A stretch of 64,000 bases of DNA from Smallanthus sonchifolius (Eukaryota > Streptophyta > Magnoliopsida > Asterales > Asteraceae): NCBI GenBank assembly GCA_023525975.1, contig CM042029.1:88146849-88210848 (forward strand). The letters run 5' to 3'. Shown here in pieces: positions 1 to 12,090 of the stretch. The first letter of the stretch is position 1, and each line of letters opens with the position of its first letter. Under the pieces are notes generated by a model, which saw nothing but the letters and a program-made list of their open reading frames with translations, was not told the DNA's origin and made no database searches. Made by a program: the position numbers and the translations under genes.

Positions 1-622
1 AGAATAACATGTTTTTTTTACACTAAAATAAGAAGAAGAGAAAAAGAAGAAAAGAAAAGGTCACATACTCAAAATAGCTAATAAAACACAAAATAAGCTA
101 AGCGGTTGAAAGTGAGCAAAAATAATGTTGATGAAACGTTAGGCGTTCCACAAGGGCACTTACACTGAACGGGATTACATAGAAGATTACGAAAGTTTGA
201 GATTTCACAAAAAGGTCAAGAAACACCAAGTTTAAACTAAGAAACAAGTAGATCTTATCTAGGCATGAAATGTAGCTACTTTAGATCAAATTATATCAAA
301 TATAAAAGTCTTTATGCTTTTGAAATTTGAACATTGGTTATTCTCATATCAACAAAGAGAGAACTTAGAAGTATACGAGGCTTAGGAAGTTCTAGAGTTG
401 TTTAAAAAGTTGAATTATACCAATGGTTTTTATATTGCCAAGTTAATAATATACCTAATAACTTGCATATCAAAAGGGATAATCCTACAAGGAGCAAAGT
501 TGGTTATTTGTAATTTCAAATGTTACATTTCAAAGTTGGAAAACAATTTTACCCCAATCATATATTATAAAAGTAATTGTTTAACATGTATTATTAAAAT
601 CATCATTTTAAACATTACATCT
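1..622. other. AT-rich intergenic DNA, no gene recognised
   Basis: Both strands are AT-rich. The only open frame (about 398-628, plus) has low-complexity composition and no motif I recognise. I see no RNA gene or repeat boundary before the CACTA-like terminus at 623. Confidence 0.6.
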
Positions 623-986
623 CACTAAAAAACAGTGATATATGGTGCTACAAGGGAGACCAGCCACCCTTGAATCATTACCAGAGAATTGAACATTTGT
701 GACGGGAAAGACAGTTGCAAATGTTGTGACGGAAAGACAGTTGCGATTGGTTTGCGACCAAAATCACACCGGTCGCAATTTGATTGCGAATATTGTGAAT
801 GTCAAAATTCGGTCACAAATCTCAGTAGCAAAAACAAGATGGTCACAAATGGTCGTAAAAATGGGCAGTCGCAAAACTAGATTACACATGGAAATTTTTT
901 CCATTACGATTTTTGTCATAAATTGGTTGCAAAAGGACTATTTGCAACTGAAATTGTGGTCACAAATATCCGGTTTTCTAGTAGTG
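623..986. mobile_element. CACTA-type non-autonomous DNA transposon remnant
   Basis: The right edge, read on the minus strand from 986, starts CACTACTAGAAAACCGGATA, a textbook CACTA terminal inverted repeat. The left edge at 623 starts CACTAAAAAACAGTGATATA and resembles it with gaps. Between them are many sub-terminal GTCGCAA/GGTCACAA-type short repeats in both orientations (about 700-965), as is usual for CACTA transposase-binding ends. No transposase frame is present, so this is a deletion derivative. I could not find a clean 3-bp target duplication (TCT on the left, AAT on the right), so the left boundary is uncertain. Confidence 0.65.
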
Positions 987-1325
987 AATGATTTAAACCA
1001 AATATAATCCAGACAGTCGTTCCAACTACTACAAATCGAGAAGTTAACAACATAATAACACGAAATATAACATAGTTCAACAACAAATAAATATGAAACT
1101 GAGTAACCGACGATTAACAAATAATAGCAATAGGAAATAAATAACCCAAATGCAGGACAAATAATCGCAAATACACGTACTCCTCGATTGCGCCCGTTGT
1201 AGAAATACTGAGTCAAGACACAGAAAACATATGTAAGTTAGCCCACAACGTTTATAATTAATGGAATATATATTTATGTGATCAATATATATTTATTAAT
1301 ACCATGAGTTTTGATAACCCATTCA
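987..1325. other. intergenic DNA downstream of the TAC1-like gene
   Basis: AT-rich sequence between the CACTA remnant and the stop codon of the minus-strand TAC1-like gene. It should contain that gene's 3'UTR. No other feature is recognised. Confidence 0.5.
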
Positions 1326-2907
1326 TCAGGTAGCATGCACATTCATTTCTTGAGATGGACTCTCCTTTTGAATCCCAATATCCGGATGGATCTTCTTCCT
1401 CAACATCTTTCTCATCAACTTTAAAAATAAATAGTAACAAAGTTAGATATAAATATTAAGAGTTCATGTTACACCATCCCCCCACTTCAGACACCATTGT
1501 GCCTACACATCATACGGGTCGTATTGTGCTTAGTTAAACCGATAGCGTTCTATACATGTCACCTTAGTCACGTCAAGACATCCATACGGGTCGTAATGCA
1601 GGTGAAAAATGTGATACGACCCGTATTATGTCTATCATACGGCCCTGTGGACCAAACTACCCTAGGATGATGTACGAATAAAATGGGGTGATGTCCGGAT
1701 AACGGGACCCTATTAAGTATTGGAATATATATCATATTAGGGTTTCCAGTATCGAGTCTATGGGCCCATTAGGTTTATTAAGATTTCCTTGTAGTGTCGG
1801 TAAGGAAGAAGAAGAGGAGACAAGTCCAGAACCCTAATAAACCTAATGGGTCAGTAGGCTCAATACTAGAAATCTTGATCTGATATACATTTCATTACTA
1901 AGATCCTTAACTCAAATCGAATATCAGTTTATGCTTATGATCCATAGTGATCGAATAAGAAACTCACTTGTTTTGTTTTCTTGATTGGTTGAGCCGAATC
2001 ATCCTTCCCGAGCTTCTTCTTCCCCTTTGAGATCAAGAAACTCTTGATCGATTCAATGCTAGTATTATTATTGTTATCATCATCATCATGGTAAGGAGCT
2101 TTGATCTTTTGATCATCAGATAACTCATTGTAACTCTTGAACAAGTTCTTTTCAGAATCCACACGAAGCAAGTCAGCAAGAGTTGTTCGCTCTCCACTCT
2201 TCGTAATCTTCATTGAATATTCCTTCACAACAACATCTAGTTGATGATTGTTGGGTTTAGCAACACCATCACATTGTGAAAGATCTTGTTTCTCAACATG
2301 ATCAAACCCATGTTTAGAAGCTTTTCGCACCAATGGACATTCCATTTCATCATCATTGAAGAACAACACTTGATCATTATTCATAAAAGTGTCTTCTTTA
2401 GTTTTAAAATCTTGAAAAAGATCAACCCCTAATGTGCCAATGGCAAGTATACCTTCTTTCCAGCCATCACACCCAGCGGCAAAAGATTCATTTTGATCAA
2501 GTAATGCTACCTTGTCATCATCAATATCCTTCTTGGCAACTTTGTGAAGAAAGTGACGATGAACCCAGCTGAATATCTATAAGTTAACAAAATGCAAATG
2601 AAGTAATTAAGTAATCAACTAAACAAACAATCGAAGGATACCCAATATAATCTCAATCATAGCAGAACTATTGGTATGGTCTAGGGAGAGTATGATTAAT
2701 GCAAACCTTACCTCTATCCCACGGGATAGAGAGGTTGCTCAGATAGCTAAAAACCTTTTTTTACCGTCAGATAACATAAAATATAGCTAAGCGAATCAGA
2801 ACAGATAGCTATACAAGAGTAATAGTGTTGAAAGTTGTAAACTATCGCTAACATACACCAATGAATAAACTATGCTTGAAAATAGCAAGCATGGAAGTAA
2901 TTAATTA

Positions 2908-2967
<60 letters not shown>

Positions 2968-3341
2968 GTATGTTCTTTTGAGAACCAACAATATGTTAAG
3001 AACCGTGAGAACCGCATTAACTCTTCCTCTATTTATAATATAAATTGACTAGAATTCATGTACATTTCAATATGTTTAAGGTTTGGTTTTAAAAGACCTC
3101 GTAGTCGTTTTTTTAAATGCATATATGCACTCACACTATATGCACAAATGAATGCATATATGCATATTTTTATACTTTTCTTAAAAAAATTCAGGAGAGA
3201 GGAGATAAACTCAAACTAAGAGTGAGAAGAGATAAATAAAACATTGTTGTTGAATTTTACCTTTTTCACTAAAGCGATATGTACACGTTTTGTGCGGTTC
3301 TTTCGGTTCTCAACATATGGTTGGTTCTCAAAAGAACATGT

Positions 3342-3390
<49 letters not shown>

Positions 3391-3439
3391 TAATAACATG
3401 TAGCTAATTAATGAATGTATAGCCATTGAATACCTTCAT
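1326..3439 (-). CDS. TAC1: TAC1-like protein (IGT/LAZY family, shoot-angle control)
   Basis: I assemble three exons: 3439-3434 (ATGAAG only, then GT), 2576-1968, and 1418-1326. Both introns are GT-AG in phase 0, giving about 235 residues. The start is MKIFSWVHRHF, the family N-terminus, and a two-codon first exon is typical of IGT genes. The IGT-type box GILAIGTLG lies at residues 44-52, TTLADLL near 133-139, and a basic KMLRKKIHPDI tail near 210. There is no C-terminal LxLxL/EAR-like motif, which separates TAC1 from LAZY/DRO proteins. Family members set lateral branch angle; TAC1 promotes wider growth. Intron 1 holds a MITE between TA microsatellites and intron 2 holds a foldback repeat. If the donor at 1967 were ignored, the frame would stop at 1935 without the conserved tail, so I prefer the spliced model. 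Confidence 0.85.
1724..1892. repeat. foldback (hairpin) repeat in TAC1 intron 2
   Basis: The left arm at about 1724-1790 and the right arm at about 1831-1892 are inverted copies of each other. They share CCCATTAGGTTTATTA and most of the neighbouring 35 bases, around a purine-rich loop of about 40 bases. No target duplication was resolved. It may be a small MITE. Confidence 0.6.
2910..3386. mobile_element. MITE inserted in a (TA)n microsatellite, TAC1 intron 1
   Basis: A core of about 380 bp (2965-3344) has terminal inverted repeats of about 45 bp. The left end begins GGGGTATGTTCTTTTGAGAA; the right end read on the minus strand begins GGGACATGTTCTTTTGAGAA. Pure TA runs flank it on both sides (2910-2964 and 3345-3386), so a TA target duplication is likely but cannot be proven inside a TA tract. 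There is no coding capacity. Confidence 0.75.
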
Positions 3440-4954
3440 TTTTCTTGTTTTTTGGATGAATTGAAGTTGATGAGGAATAAAGAGGAAGACATAATGTGTT
3501 ATATGTGTGGGGTGGTGGCGACAAAGGGATGAAAATTATAGGGTTTAGGTAAAATAAGGACCAGAGTGGAAGGGGGGCTAACGACCTACCGTGCTTGCAT
3601 GAGTCTTATATAGTGACACGTAAGTACCTCTTTTTCTCTTTTATTCCTAAAAACATCATCGGTATAACTAATATCCTTGATGATGGTTGCCACGTGGCAA
3701 GTTGTAAATAGGAATGCATTTATGTTGTAAGTTAAATATGACTTGCAGTCATAATGTAATATGCCACAATTGGTGGTTCCAAATTTCACATCTCAAACAT
3801 CGCAAAAAGGAATAATTCGTGAACGGGGAAAAACCTCGGTCAGAGGATGATTCATGATCATTCAAGAGTTGAATTGTCCTCCGATCTAGATTATTCCTTA
3901 TTCATGAATTATTTCCTTTTAGGCCTTTTAAGATGTGAAATTCATGATCATTCAAGGGTTCAAGATTTGTGTTAATTTTGCCGGCTAGCTACTAGTGTCT
4001 TACTAGCAATGGGTGTTTGGTTTTTTTGTTTATTGAAAGTTGTTTAAAAAAAAATCGAGAGTTTAAGAATCTTTTGTTGACTAGGTAGGTCGAGGTATGA
4101 TACAAAAGGTGTAGGAAACCTAGTAATAGTAGGAATTAATTACCTAAAATTAGGAGAGATGAGTTTAATTAGGCTAAAATTAGGTGAGATAAGTTTATGA
4201 GCAAACAAAATAATAACTTATTGAAAGATATCCTAATAAACTAGCCTATGAGATCCTTGGAAAATAGAATTAATATTCTTGGTTTGATCGTTTGAACCTA
4301 AAGCCAATAAGTTCAAATGAACAATTAAAAAAAAACCAAAGTTAAAATTCAATCAAAATTCTAGCAAATTTCAAGAATTAGGGCTTTGGGGGGATTTTAC
4401 TAAATTTCATTTTATCAAAATTCAAACCACCAACTGAGAATTCAAAGCAAGCAAGTGAAAAAGTACAACCAGATACGATTAATATGGTTATCAAGAGTTC
4501 CTTTAAGTATATCATAAAAGAAATCCAAGAGGAAAGTGACAGAGAAACATATAAATAAAAAGGTTTATAATCTAATAATAAACAAACCCGGTTCAAAATT
4601 TTAAAATTTAAGTGAACTAGTAAAAAACAACCATTTCTGCTTAGAAACATGAAAAAGGTCAAATTTGAAAGATACCCAGTTGTGATTATGGAGCGCATTG
4701 TTCAAATCTTCAATTATATTGAAGAAATAAGTGAATTAACAGAAGTTACGCAAGTAAAGATTTGAAGAAGAAACGAAATAAAGCTCAGGAAGTAAGGCTT
4801 AGGATCTTATTCGTGAATCGAAAGAAACAGACAACGCGCGACCAAACAGAACGATAGTGGTTCACGCAATGGAGTACAACGGATTTTTTCCCGCTTCTTT
4901 CTCTTATTAAATGCACCTTCACCTTTTAACGATAATATGTATTTAAATAAAATA
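3440..4954. other. intergenic DNA upstream of TAC1-like gene, with a small foldback
   Basis: This should hold the promoter and 5'UTR of the minus-strand TAC1-like gene, but no TATA box is convincing. An imperfect inverted repeat lies at about 3779-3825 versus 3896-3945 (ACATCTCAAACATCG against a related reverse copy). Its loop contains a direct repeat of ATTCATGATCATTCAAG. The rest is AT-rich with no recognised gene. Confidence 0.4.
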
Positions 4955-5330
4955 TTATTTATACTAATAAAACACATTTATTTTAAATTATCTCTTATGA
5001 AACTTTTAAATCTAATTATGTAACTTTTATTTTATTTCCAATCAAATAATAAATGAAAATTAAATTAAATAGTAGTTAATGTATTTTCAAAACCCAATTA
5101 TATATTAGTTTTTACATATTTTGAGTGTTGTTTTCTATCTTTAGTATATGATACATTGTTACATTTGTAAAATATACAAATAAAAATTTAAAAATTTTGT
5201 TTATTAATATTTTACCCCATGTGTATACACGGGATCTAAAGTAGTGTGGCAATTGTAAAATATACAAATAAAAATTTAAAACTTTTGTTTATTAATATTT
5301 TACACGGGATCTAAACTAGTGCGGCAATAC
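4955..5330. mobile_element. Helitron-like AT-rich element end with a two-copy tandem repeat
   Basis: Starts with a TTTATACTAATAAA-type sequence shared with 8985-9625 and 54775-55240. Near its end is the perfect palindrome GTGTATACAC followed by GGGATCTAAA. A unit of about 80-90 bp containing AAAATATACAAATAAAAATT is present twice (about 5161-5247 and 5251-5326). No protein is encoded. The class is inferred from the hairpin-plus-terminus layout, and the boundaries are approximate. Confidence 0.35.
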
Positions 5331-5755
5331 AAGATACTTATTTATCACATAGTATGGATATATATTCCTAAATAAACCTTTGTAAATCCATGGATGAAAG
5401 ATGTCACCATAAACTTGGCGACTAAATTTATACAAAGTTACAAACTAGTTAATTTTTAAAGTTTTGGACCTTTTGGTGTTGACTTAAGGGACAAAAAGTT
5501 AAGGGCATTTTTCTTGGCAACTTTTGGGCTTGTTCATCGAAATTCATCGATGCTAAGGGCCCAAATGTTTAAAATCGGTTGTGTTGGGCCAATGGAGCAA
5601 TGAATTAAACGGGCAAATTGATATATTTCCATTACAATATTTGTGGTATACATGCATGACTTCCGTGATTCACTTCAAACTCTACAACCAACTCATCACA
5701 CAACAAATCATTTCAACACACAAATTAGGTAAAACATACACTATCAAGGCCGGAT
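5331..5755. other. intergenic DNA downstream of RABA3
   Basis: Non-coding sequence that should include the 3'UTR of the minus-strand Rab gene. Nothing else is recognised. Confidence 0.5.
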
Positions 5756-8109
5756 TCAACACGAGCAAGATGATAACTTTTTCATCTCACTGATCTCCAA
5801 ATCCCGACCTCCATCAACATCGATTTTTAACCCTTTAAGTGTCACGGTATCCCCATTGATCCGGTCATCATGATCCAAACTCTTCTTAGAAACCACCGAA
5901 TAAATTTCCTCTAGTAACTTGAAAAAAGCAGCTTCCACATTGTCTCCGGTGAGGGCCGAGGTCTCAAAGAAATACAAACCCTGGTTCTCTGCAAACTCCA
6001 CCGCGTCTTCAGATGGAACTGCGCGCTTATCTTCAAGATCAACTTTGTTACCTGTTAATAAAATGAACCGAATCTGTTAATAAAATGGGCTAAATTACAT
6101 GTTATGACAAAAATGCACTTTTAAACTTACAAGATTGTTACATTGGTTGTTGGAGATTGTTTTTGGTACCATAATGGGTTAAAAAATTGGCACTTATTAT
6201 GTACATTTTGGTGATTGTTGAAAAAAACAGAAAGCGAAAAATTTGACACTTGTTTTGTACATTTTGATGATCGTCAAAAAATAAGTAAAAAATGATAAAA
6301 AAAGGGCAAAAAAAACGAAAAAAGGCAAAAATAAAATAAAAAATGAAAACTAGTTAAAAATGGGTAAATTTGAAAATTTTAAGTTTTACTAAAAAAAGGT
6401 AAAATATTTTATATAAGAAAGGGGATATATATGCATATTAAATTTTTGGCTGGTTATATATGTAATTTATAAAATTTATAAAGGGATATATGAAATTGTC
6501 CCTAACTACTATTAACATTACCAATCAAAGCGATGACAATCGAGTTATCTGCGTGGGCTCGAAGTTCTTCGACCCATCTTGCAACGTGATCAAACGACTC
6601 TCTTTTGGTTATATCGTACACCAACATTGCCCCCAATGCTCCTCTATAGTATGCACTTGTTACCGCTCGATATCTATTAACCATAATTTGTATTATTAAT
6701 TATTTCAAAATAACACATGATTTACTAAAAAAAACATGAAATTTAGATAGAAATAATTGAAGATAAAAAATAAATAGATTATAATCCTAATGGGGCCTAA
6801 CCAGGATGGCAAGAAGGAGTATGCACATGCAAATGCCAATGATATTGCTACATCATCCGTGTTGTCTATTAATGTTTTGTATTATCACAGCAAGTGTTAC
6901 AAGTGTTATGTTTATATATTTTTAGTTAAATGTGATATTATATGTATTAACGAGACATAATTTAAGAACGAACAGTACAGTTAGATTTACGAGTTTGGGT
7001 TTAGTCTAAACGAGTTAGAGTCTGAGAATGAGGCATTTGATCTCACTGTTGGTGTATTCGATAGACACCCACCTGCACTACTTGTAGTACCTACCGGCTC
7101 AAATGTTGTACCACTCGCACTACTTCTCAAGTACTTTACTGCTCACAAGTTAGTGTTTGTTTACTTAGTAATTATGATGGTTTTATATACTCTTGTATTG
7201 CAAATTCCTAACTTTAGGGGTATTAACATGAAAAAATATATATAAAATACAAAAAAAATCGGGTTAAACCTAGGGGTGTGCTGAAAGACCGAAAACCAAA
7301 CAATATCAGTAACCTATAAAGAACAGAATTGAATTCAGTTTTCGGTTCGGTTCCTAACCATATCCGAATTGTGAATTTTGGTTTTCGGTTCGGTTATCGA
7401 ATATACATTTCTTTGAAATCAGTTTATTCGATTTAACCTAATAACTATATTTGTAACATGTTTGTAAGTTTAGCTCAAACCCAACTACCAAATGTTTGTC
7501 CGGTCCAATGGTCCGTTTTCAAGTAAATTTTATTATGGTTCTAAACTCTTGGTTTTATAATATGCTAGAAAAATCACGTTCGAATTTTTTGTTGATGTCC
7601 AGAACACAAACATGTTAGTCGGTTGAAACCAAAATTAGACAAAAATGTTAGTCGGTTGAAATCAGTTTTTTCGATTTTTAACTGAAACTTAACCGAATTG
7701 AAATCGGTTTAGTTAAACCGGTCGTGTTCGGATTCATGTGTCATTTTTCAACCCGCGAACACGATTGTTCGGTTAACAAAAGAAATATCATTGTAAGCAA
7801 CCTTGAGGTGAGAGGTTGTGTTTACCTTTCTTGACCGGCAGTGTCCCAGATCTGAGCCTTGACAACTTTGGACTTAATAGTCAAAGTCCTGGTCTGAAAT
7901 TCAACTCCGATGGTGGATTTGGAATCGAAACAGAAGTCATTCCTGGTGAATCTCGACAGAACCTGCGTCTTCCCCACCGCTGAATCACCGATCACTACCA
8001 CCTTATACACATAATCTATAATCTTCTGTTCATCACCGTTATAATTGTAGTTAGTCCTCCCCTTCACCCCATTCTCCGCCGTCACACCGCCGTTCATCTC
8101 TGCGTTCAT
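5756..8109 (-). CDS. RABA3: Rab11-type small GTPase, RABA3 subgroup
   Basis: Three exons (8109-7826, 6673-6522, 6051-5756) join through GT-AG introns into 243 residues. The G boxes are complete: GDSAVGKT at 41-48 (P-loop), STIGVEF (switch I), WDTAGQE at 88-94, NKVD, and ETSAL. The protein ends in CSC, a double-cysteine geranylgeranylation signal. KTQ after the P-loop, the long middle KIIDYVYK stretch, the GLKIDV segment and the SSCSC tail match the RABA3 subgroup rather than RABA1, 2, 4 or 5. I start at MNAEMNGG (8109), because an upstream in-frame ATG only adds a hydrophobic, unconserved leader. RABA proteins act in TGN/endosome-to-surface traffic. The first intron (6674-7825) is long and holds degenerate repeats, including a CGGTTCGGTT-rich stretch at about 7265-7780. 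Confidence 0.92.
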
Positions 8110-8984
8110 CAGTAGCCAAATTCCAAAACAAATATAATATAAAATAATCAATAATCTGGATGATGATAAGTGTTTTTTTATTTAAGGGAAGAAGGTACTT
8201 CACTTTGTTATGTTTATATCTTTATATCCCTAATTCAGCCGAAATGCCCGCCAACACCAATTCACCAAACTGCCCTTTACAATAATAACTATTATTATTA
8301 TTGTTTTTATTAAATTTAAGTCAAATATCTCACTGTTAGTAGCCTTTTTATTTTTCCGGTATGAAGTATACGAGACATGAGTGACACTCATATGAAAAAA
8401 AAATGCAATCCATGTGGACGTTACCTCATCACCAACAATTTTCACATGGAATGGGGTATATCCGTGTAAGTATTAATTATTTTTTAAAATTTTAATTGAT
8501 TGGTTTGAAAGAGAGCCTCATGAAAATTCTCACGCTAACTGCTTTCACGCCTAGTATACCCCTTACCATGAAGGAAAGGTCTGTTATTGTTCCACCCTCT
8601 TTGAGATCTTAGACTATGTGTATGAGTTTGATAGGGGAGCGTTATCCACCATGGCCCGTGAATGGGCGTGGAAAACCACCCCTAGCCCTAGGGCGTGATT
8701 AGTGGCATGGGGCGGGGGCGCAAGTTAGATCACGAGCGTTGGGCAACCAATTAGCTAGTTTCTCACTTTCAGACAACCAATCTAAGTTAATTTAAATTTT
8801 AAAAAAAATAATTTTTGAATTAATTTTAAATTGTGAAACCATAACATACTTTAATAGGTTATGTTTAATGTTTCTTTTCTGACGTAATATAACGGGACAT
8901 GAATCAGTTTTTAATGATTTTATTACCCATAGTCTTACAAGTAGTTTTTACTAAGAATGAAATTTTAATGATATTTATTATTAT
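8110..8984. other. RABA3 upstream region
   Basis: Contains the 5'UTR and promoter side of RABA3. A GC-richer block at about 8560-8770 looks like a decayed repeat but has no clear ends. No gene is recognised. Confidence 0.4.
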
Positions 8985-9625
8985 TATTATCTATACTATC
9001 TAATAAATAAAAATCTTTGGTGACATGTGTCACTCCCTTGTTACTCCTCACCATTATTTTCTCGCCTCTCTCTCCTATTAAATATTAACTTTTTCGTTTC
9101 TCTCTCATGTTAAATAATTAATATTAAATAATAATTTTTGTATTAATAAATAAAAATCATATGGACACGTGTCACTTTCTGGTTCATTTTTATCATTTTT
9201 TCACGTTTCTCTCTCCTATTAAATAATGATATTAAAAGAATTTACTTTTAGATTTTTAAGATAAATCTAATTACGAATACTTATTATTTTATTATAAATA
9301 GTTATTATTTCATCAATAAAATAAATTATGAATTAACATTTATCAATTAAATAAAAATAATAATACTCAGTTGAAAAAAAAATTTAGGAACTAACTTAAC
9401 AGAGCTTATAACTGTCACGACAAATTACATTATTTAAAAACATATTTTGACGAGTGTGTTAAAAAATTACATTATATTTTATTCAAACGATGTAATATAA
9501 CGGTTTATTTAATACACGGATTTTTTAAAATATAAAATTTTTATTATTAAATGTATAACATTTTATTTATTCAAACCCTGTAATACACGAGATTTTAACC
9601 TACTTATATTAATAAAGGTTAAAGT
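8985..9625. mobile_element. Helitron-like AT-rich non-autonomous element
   Basis: Begins near TCTATACTATCTAATAAATA and ends with GTAATACACGAGATTTTAAC. The interior carries a segment with GACATATTTTGACGAGTG-like sequence that is clearly repeated at 54775-55240. TC at one end and a short hairpin-like palindrome near the other suggest a non-autonomous Helitron, but no clean CTRR end is visible. No ORF. Confidence 0.35.
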
Positions 9626-10519
9626 TTTCCCGGTGTAGCAGCCTTTTGCTTTCACAAACGAACCGAGTACAATCATTTCTTTTTGAAGAATAAATATAAA
9701 AACAGAAGTTTAAAAGTAAAAACAAGAACTGATTTTTATTATAAACAAAATCAGTTTAAAAGGTGAAAAATAAAAATAAAAATATAACTGAAAAACAAGT
9801 ATTGAGTATTTTATTCTGTATTTTAATCTTTATTTAAATATGAACAATCTGACTTAGGGATTCTAGTTTTGACTTTATTCTTTATTTAAACATAAACAAA
9901 TAAAAAAACTGATTTGGAATCCCTTCAACCTCTAATTACCCTAAGAATTAGTCAATCAAAACGCGTCGTGTCATGCCACATAATTTTTAGCCTAAACTAT
10001 ATGACTGGGCTGCGACGGTGTTCCCTCAGGCCGTCTTCACAAACCTGGCTTTTCAACCAACCAACCACTGCTTCACAAACACGTTCCCCTTAACCGTCCC
10101 TCAACCTGTTGTCGTTGCAGTGATGTTCCCCTGTTACCCGCCCCTACCCGTGAAGTGAAGTGAAGTGGAGCCCACCTCTTCCGCCCTTATAACTTCACAA
10201 TTATGTCGATAATTATATTAAATATTTATTTTAAGATATAAGGAAATAGCACCGACAAAATTTAATCGGTGGAAAATCAAAAAGACAAAAATAAAAGGGG
10301 TAATGTCTGCCACCCGTACATGACTCATTAAATATCCTCAAATCAAATGTTTGCGTCTGTCGAGGGTCCCAATACATCCTAGCCCAATGGGCATCAAAGC
10401 CCATTTTCTCCCTCTTCTCTTGACTCTTGAGTCCACGATGGTATCGGTCAAAACTAATAAAATTATATTTTTCGTAATTTTAAAAATATATAGCAAATTT
10501 CATAAATTGCCCAATTAAT
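9626..10519. other. intergenic DNA, no gene recognised
   Basis: AT-rich, with a GC-richer patch at about 10000-10190 that includes a short GTGAAGTGAAGTGAAGTGGA microrepeat. Nothing is supportable as a gene. Confidence 0.45.
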
Positions 10520-10870
10520 TACGTTCATATTTTGTAACGTTTTACTTCTTTTTCACTAACGGGCGTTAGATTTTGAGGTTAAGTTTAGTCATATGCAATT
10601 AGTCATTATACAATTTCAGAGACCATTTATGTAAATAACTTGAAAATCTAGGTCCCTTATCAAATAATTAAAACAAATCCCTATACTTGATATATACATA
10701 TAATATTTATTTTTATACTTTATTAAGGTTTCAATTAATTACAAGAATAGTCTTTGTAAGTGCAAAAAAACCGAAATACCCCCATGTGCAAAACACATGA
10801 CCAGACTTAATGGAACAAACTAACGCCCGTTAGTAAAAAGTATATAAACTGTTACAAAACATGAACATAA
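10520..10870. mobile_element. foldback MITE with about 50-bp inverted ends
   Basis: The arm at 10520-10570 and the arm at 10821-10870 are inverted copies. Both contain TAACGGGCGTTA, which is itself nearly palindromic, followed outward by a T-rich stretch and a TTTGTAAC-type sequence. The roughly 250-bp loop is non-coding. Confidence 0.6.
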
Positions 10871-11768
10871 AGGATGATTTGTTTTATTTCATACCTACCC
10901 TTGGTGAATTCTTTACTAGTTACTTTTCACCATAATTATTGTTCTTTAGTTGTGCTTCATCGGAAAGTGGCAACGCTTTTCCTTGTGTCACCTCTCCCTC
11001 TTGTATGATTTCTTCAACTTAAACTTCTTCTTCGAGACTTGTAATATCTTGTATCTTTTCCATCGTGTTCAATTGGTCTTTCAAGCAGATGTACATTTCC
11101 ATCACCACGAGAGTGGATTTTGTTCTTTGTATGGATAAAACCCTTCCATTAAGAGAAAAAACGGATGTGGACGGTTAGTAGTAAATCACGGGTCATAGAG
11201 CCTAGAATCATAAATTGTGATTCCTTTCTTTGCATGATTTTTAAACATAATTTTTCAAACTCGTTCTAAACCATTTAACATTTCACATAAATCGTAATGT
11301 ACGCAAATATGTTGGTTTCTTTAAAAAGAAAAAAAAACCCACATGTTTGAACCTTCCACTTTGAACCCTAGAAATCAAGAACGCATTTTTTATTTATAAA
11401 AGTCAAACCGCGTGAGATCAACTTTTAATCCCCTTAAATTTCCAATTGAATCCTTACGGAAACAAGAAATCAGTCATTTGATTAACAAATCATTACCTAA
11501 ATCGAGCCAGTTAAAATTGATTTGGGAAACTGCAGATGTGATTTCGATCTAGCGATTGCAAGTTGTAATCCCTGAAATATCGCTCAATCGCATTTGTAAA
11601 TCACATAAACGTTTCTCAAACGCCCTATAAGTACCCATTTCGGTTCTCGAAACGAAAATCACTAAGCAATTTCTCCTTGATGGGATCGGGTCTCACTCGG
11701 TCGACAAAATTTTTGTTTGGTTTTCAAATCAGTTTAGGGTTAGGGGGTGTATTTCGCGTCTATATTTG
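10871..11768. other. intergenic DNA, no gene recognised
   Basis: A short plus-strand frame at about 10950-11138 has no known motif. I see no splice-linked continuation, RNA gene or repeat end. Confidence 0.4.
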
Positions 11769-12040
11769 ATATGGGGAAGAGGAAAAGATGAATTAATTGT
11801 TGTGTGAATTGGTTTCTTATTCTAAACAAATTGTGGCTCTAGTCCAGTGGTTTCACTTCACAAAATTGCAAAGGGGTAAGGGTTCGAGCCCTACCCCTGC
11901 GCACCTAAACACACACCTAAGAATATTCTTGTATATCTTTTTTGCAAATAACAAAACTTATATATATATGCCTTTAATAGGTCTTGCAAATAACAAAACT
12001 TATATATATATATATGCCTTTAATAGGTCTTTGGTAATTA
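11769..12040 (+). repeat. tRNA-derived SINE-like copy 1
   Basis: Pol III promoter boxes are visible: an A box in TGGCTCTAGTCCAGTGGT (11832-11849) and a B box in GGGTTCGAGCC (11880-11890). The two copies share about 60 bp upstream of the boxes and about 70 bp downstream, so the whole block was duplicated rather than inserted twice. Copy 1 also contains an internal duplication of about 40 bp (CTTGCAAATAACAAAACTTA twice). No tRNA acceptor pairing exists, so it is not a functional tRNA gene. Confidence 0.55.
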
Positions 12041-12090
12041 TTACAATAATACAAATATTAATTAAAAAAAATAACGTAAAGAAGTTTATA

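Noticed and set aside
4378..4698. Minus-strand frame of 106 codons
   Set aside because: AT-rich, hydrophobic by composition, no family signature and no splice partners.
8110..8151. Upstream in-frame ATG of RABA3
   Set aside because: It would add a hydrophobic leader to a cytosolic prenylated GTPase; MNAEMNG agrees with the subgroup N-terminus.
11832..11905. Possible tRNA gene
   Set aside because: A and B boxes are present but no acceptor stem or anticodon arm pairs; it fits a SINE head.
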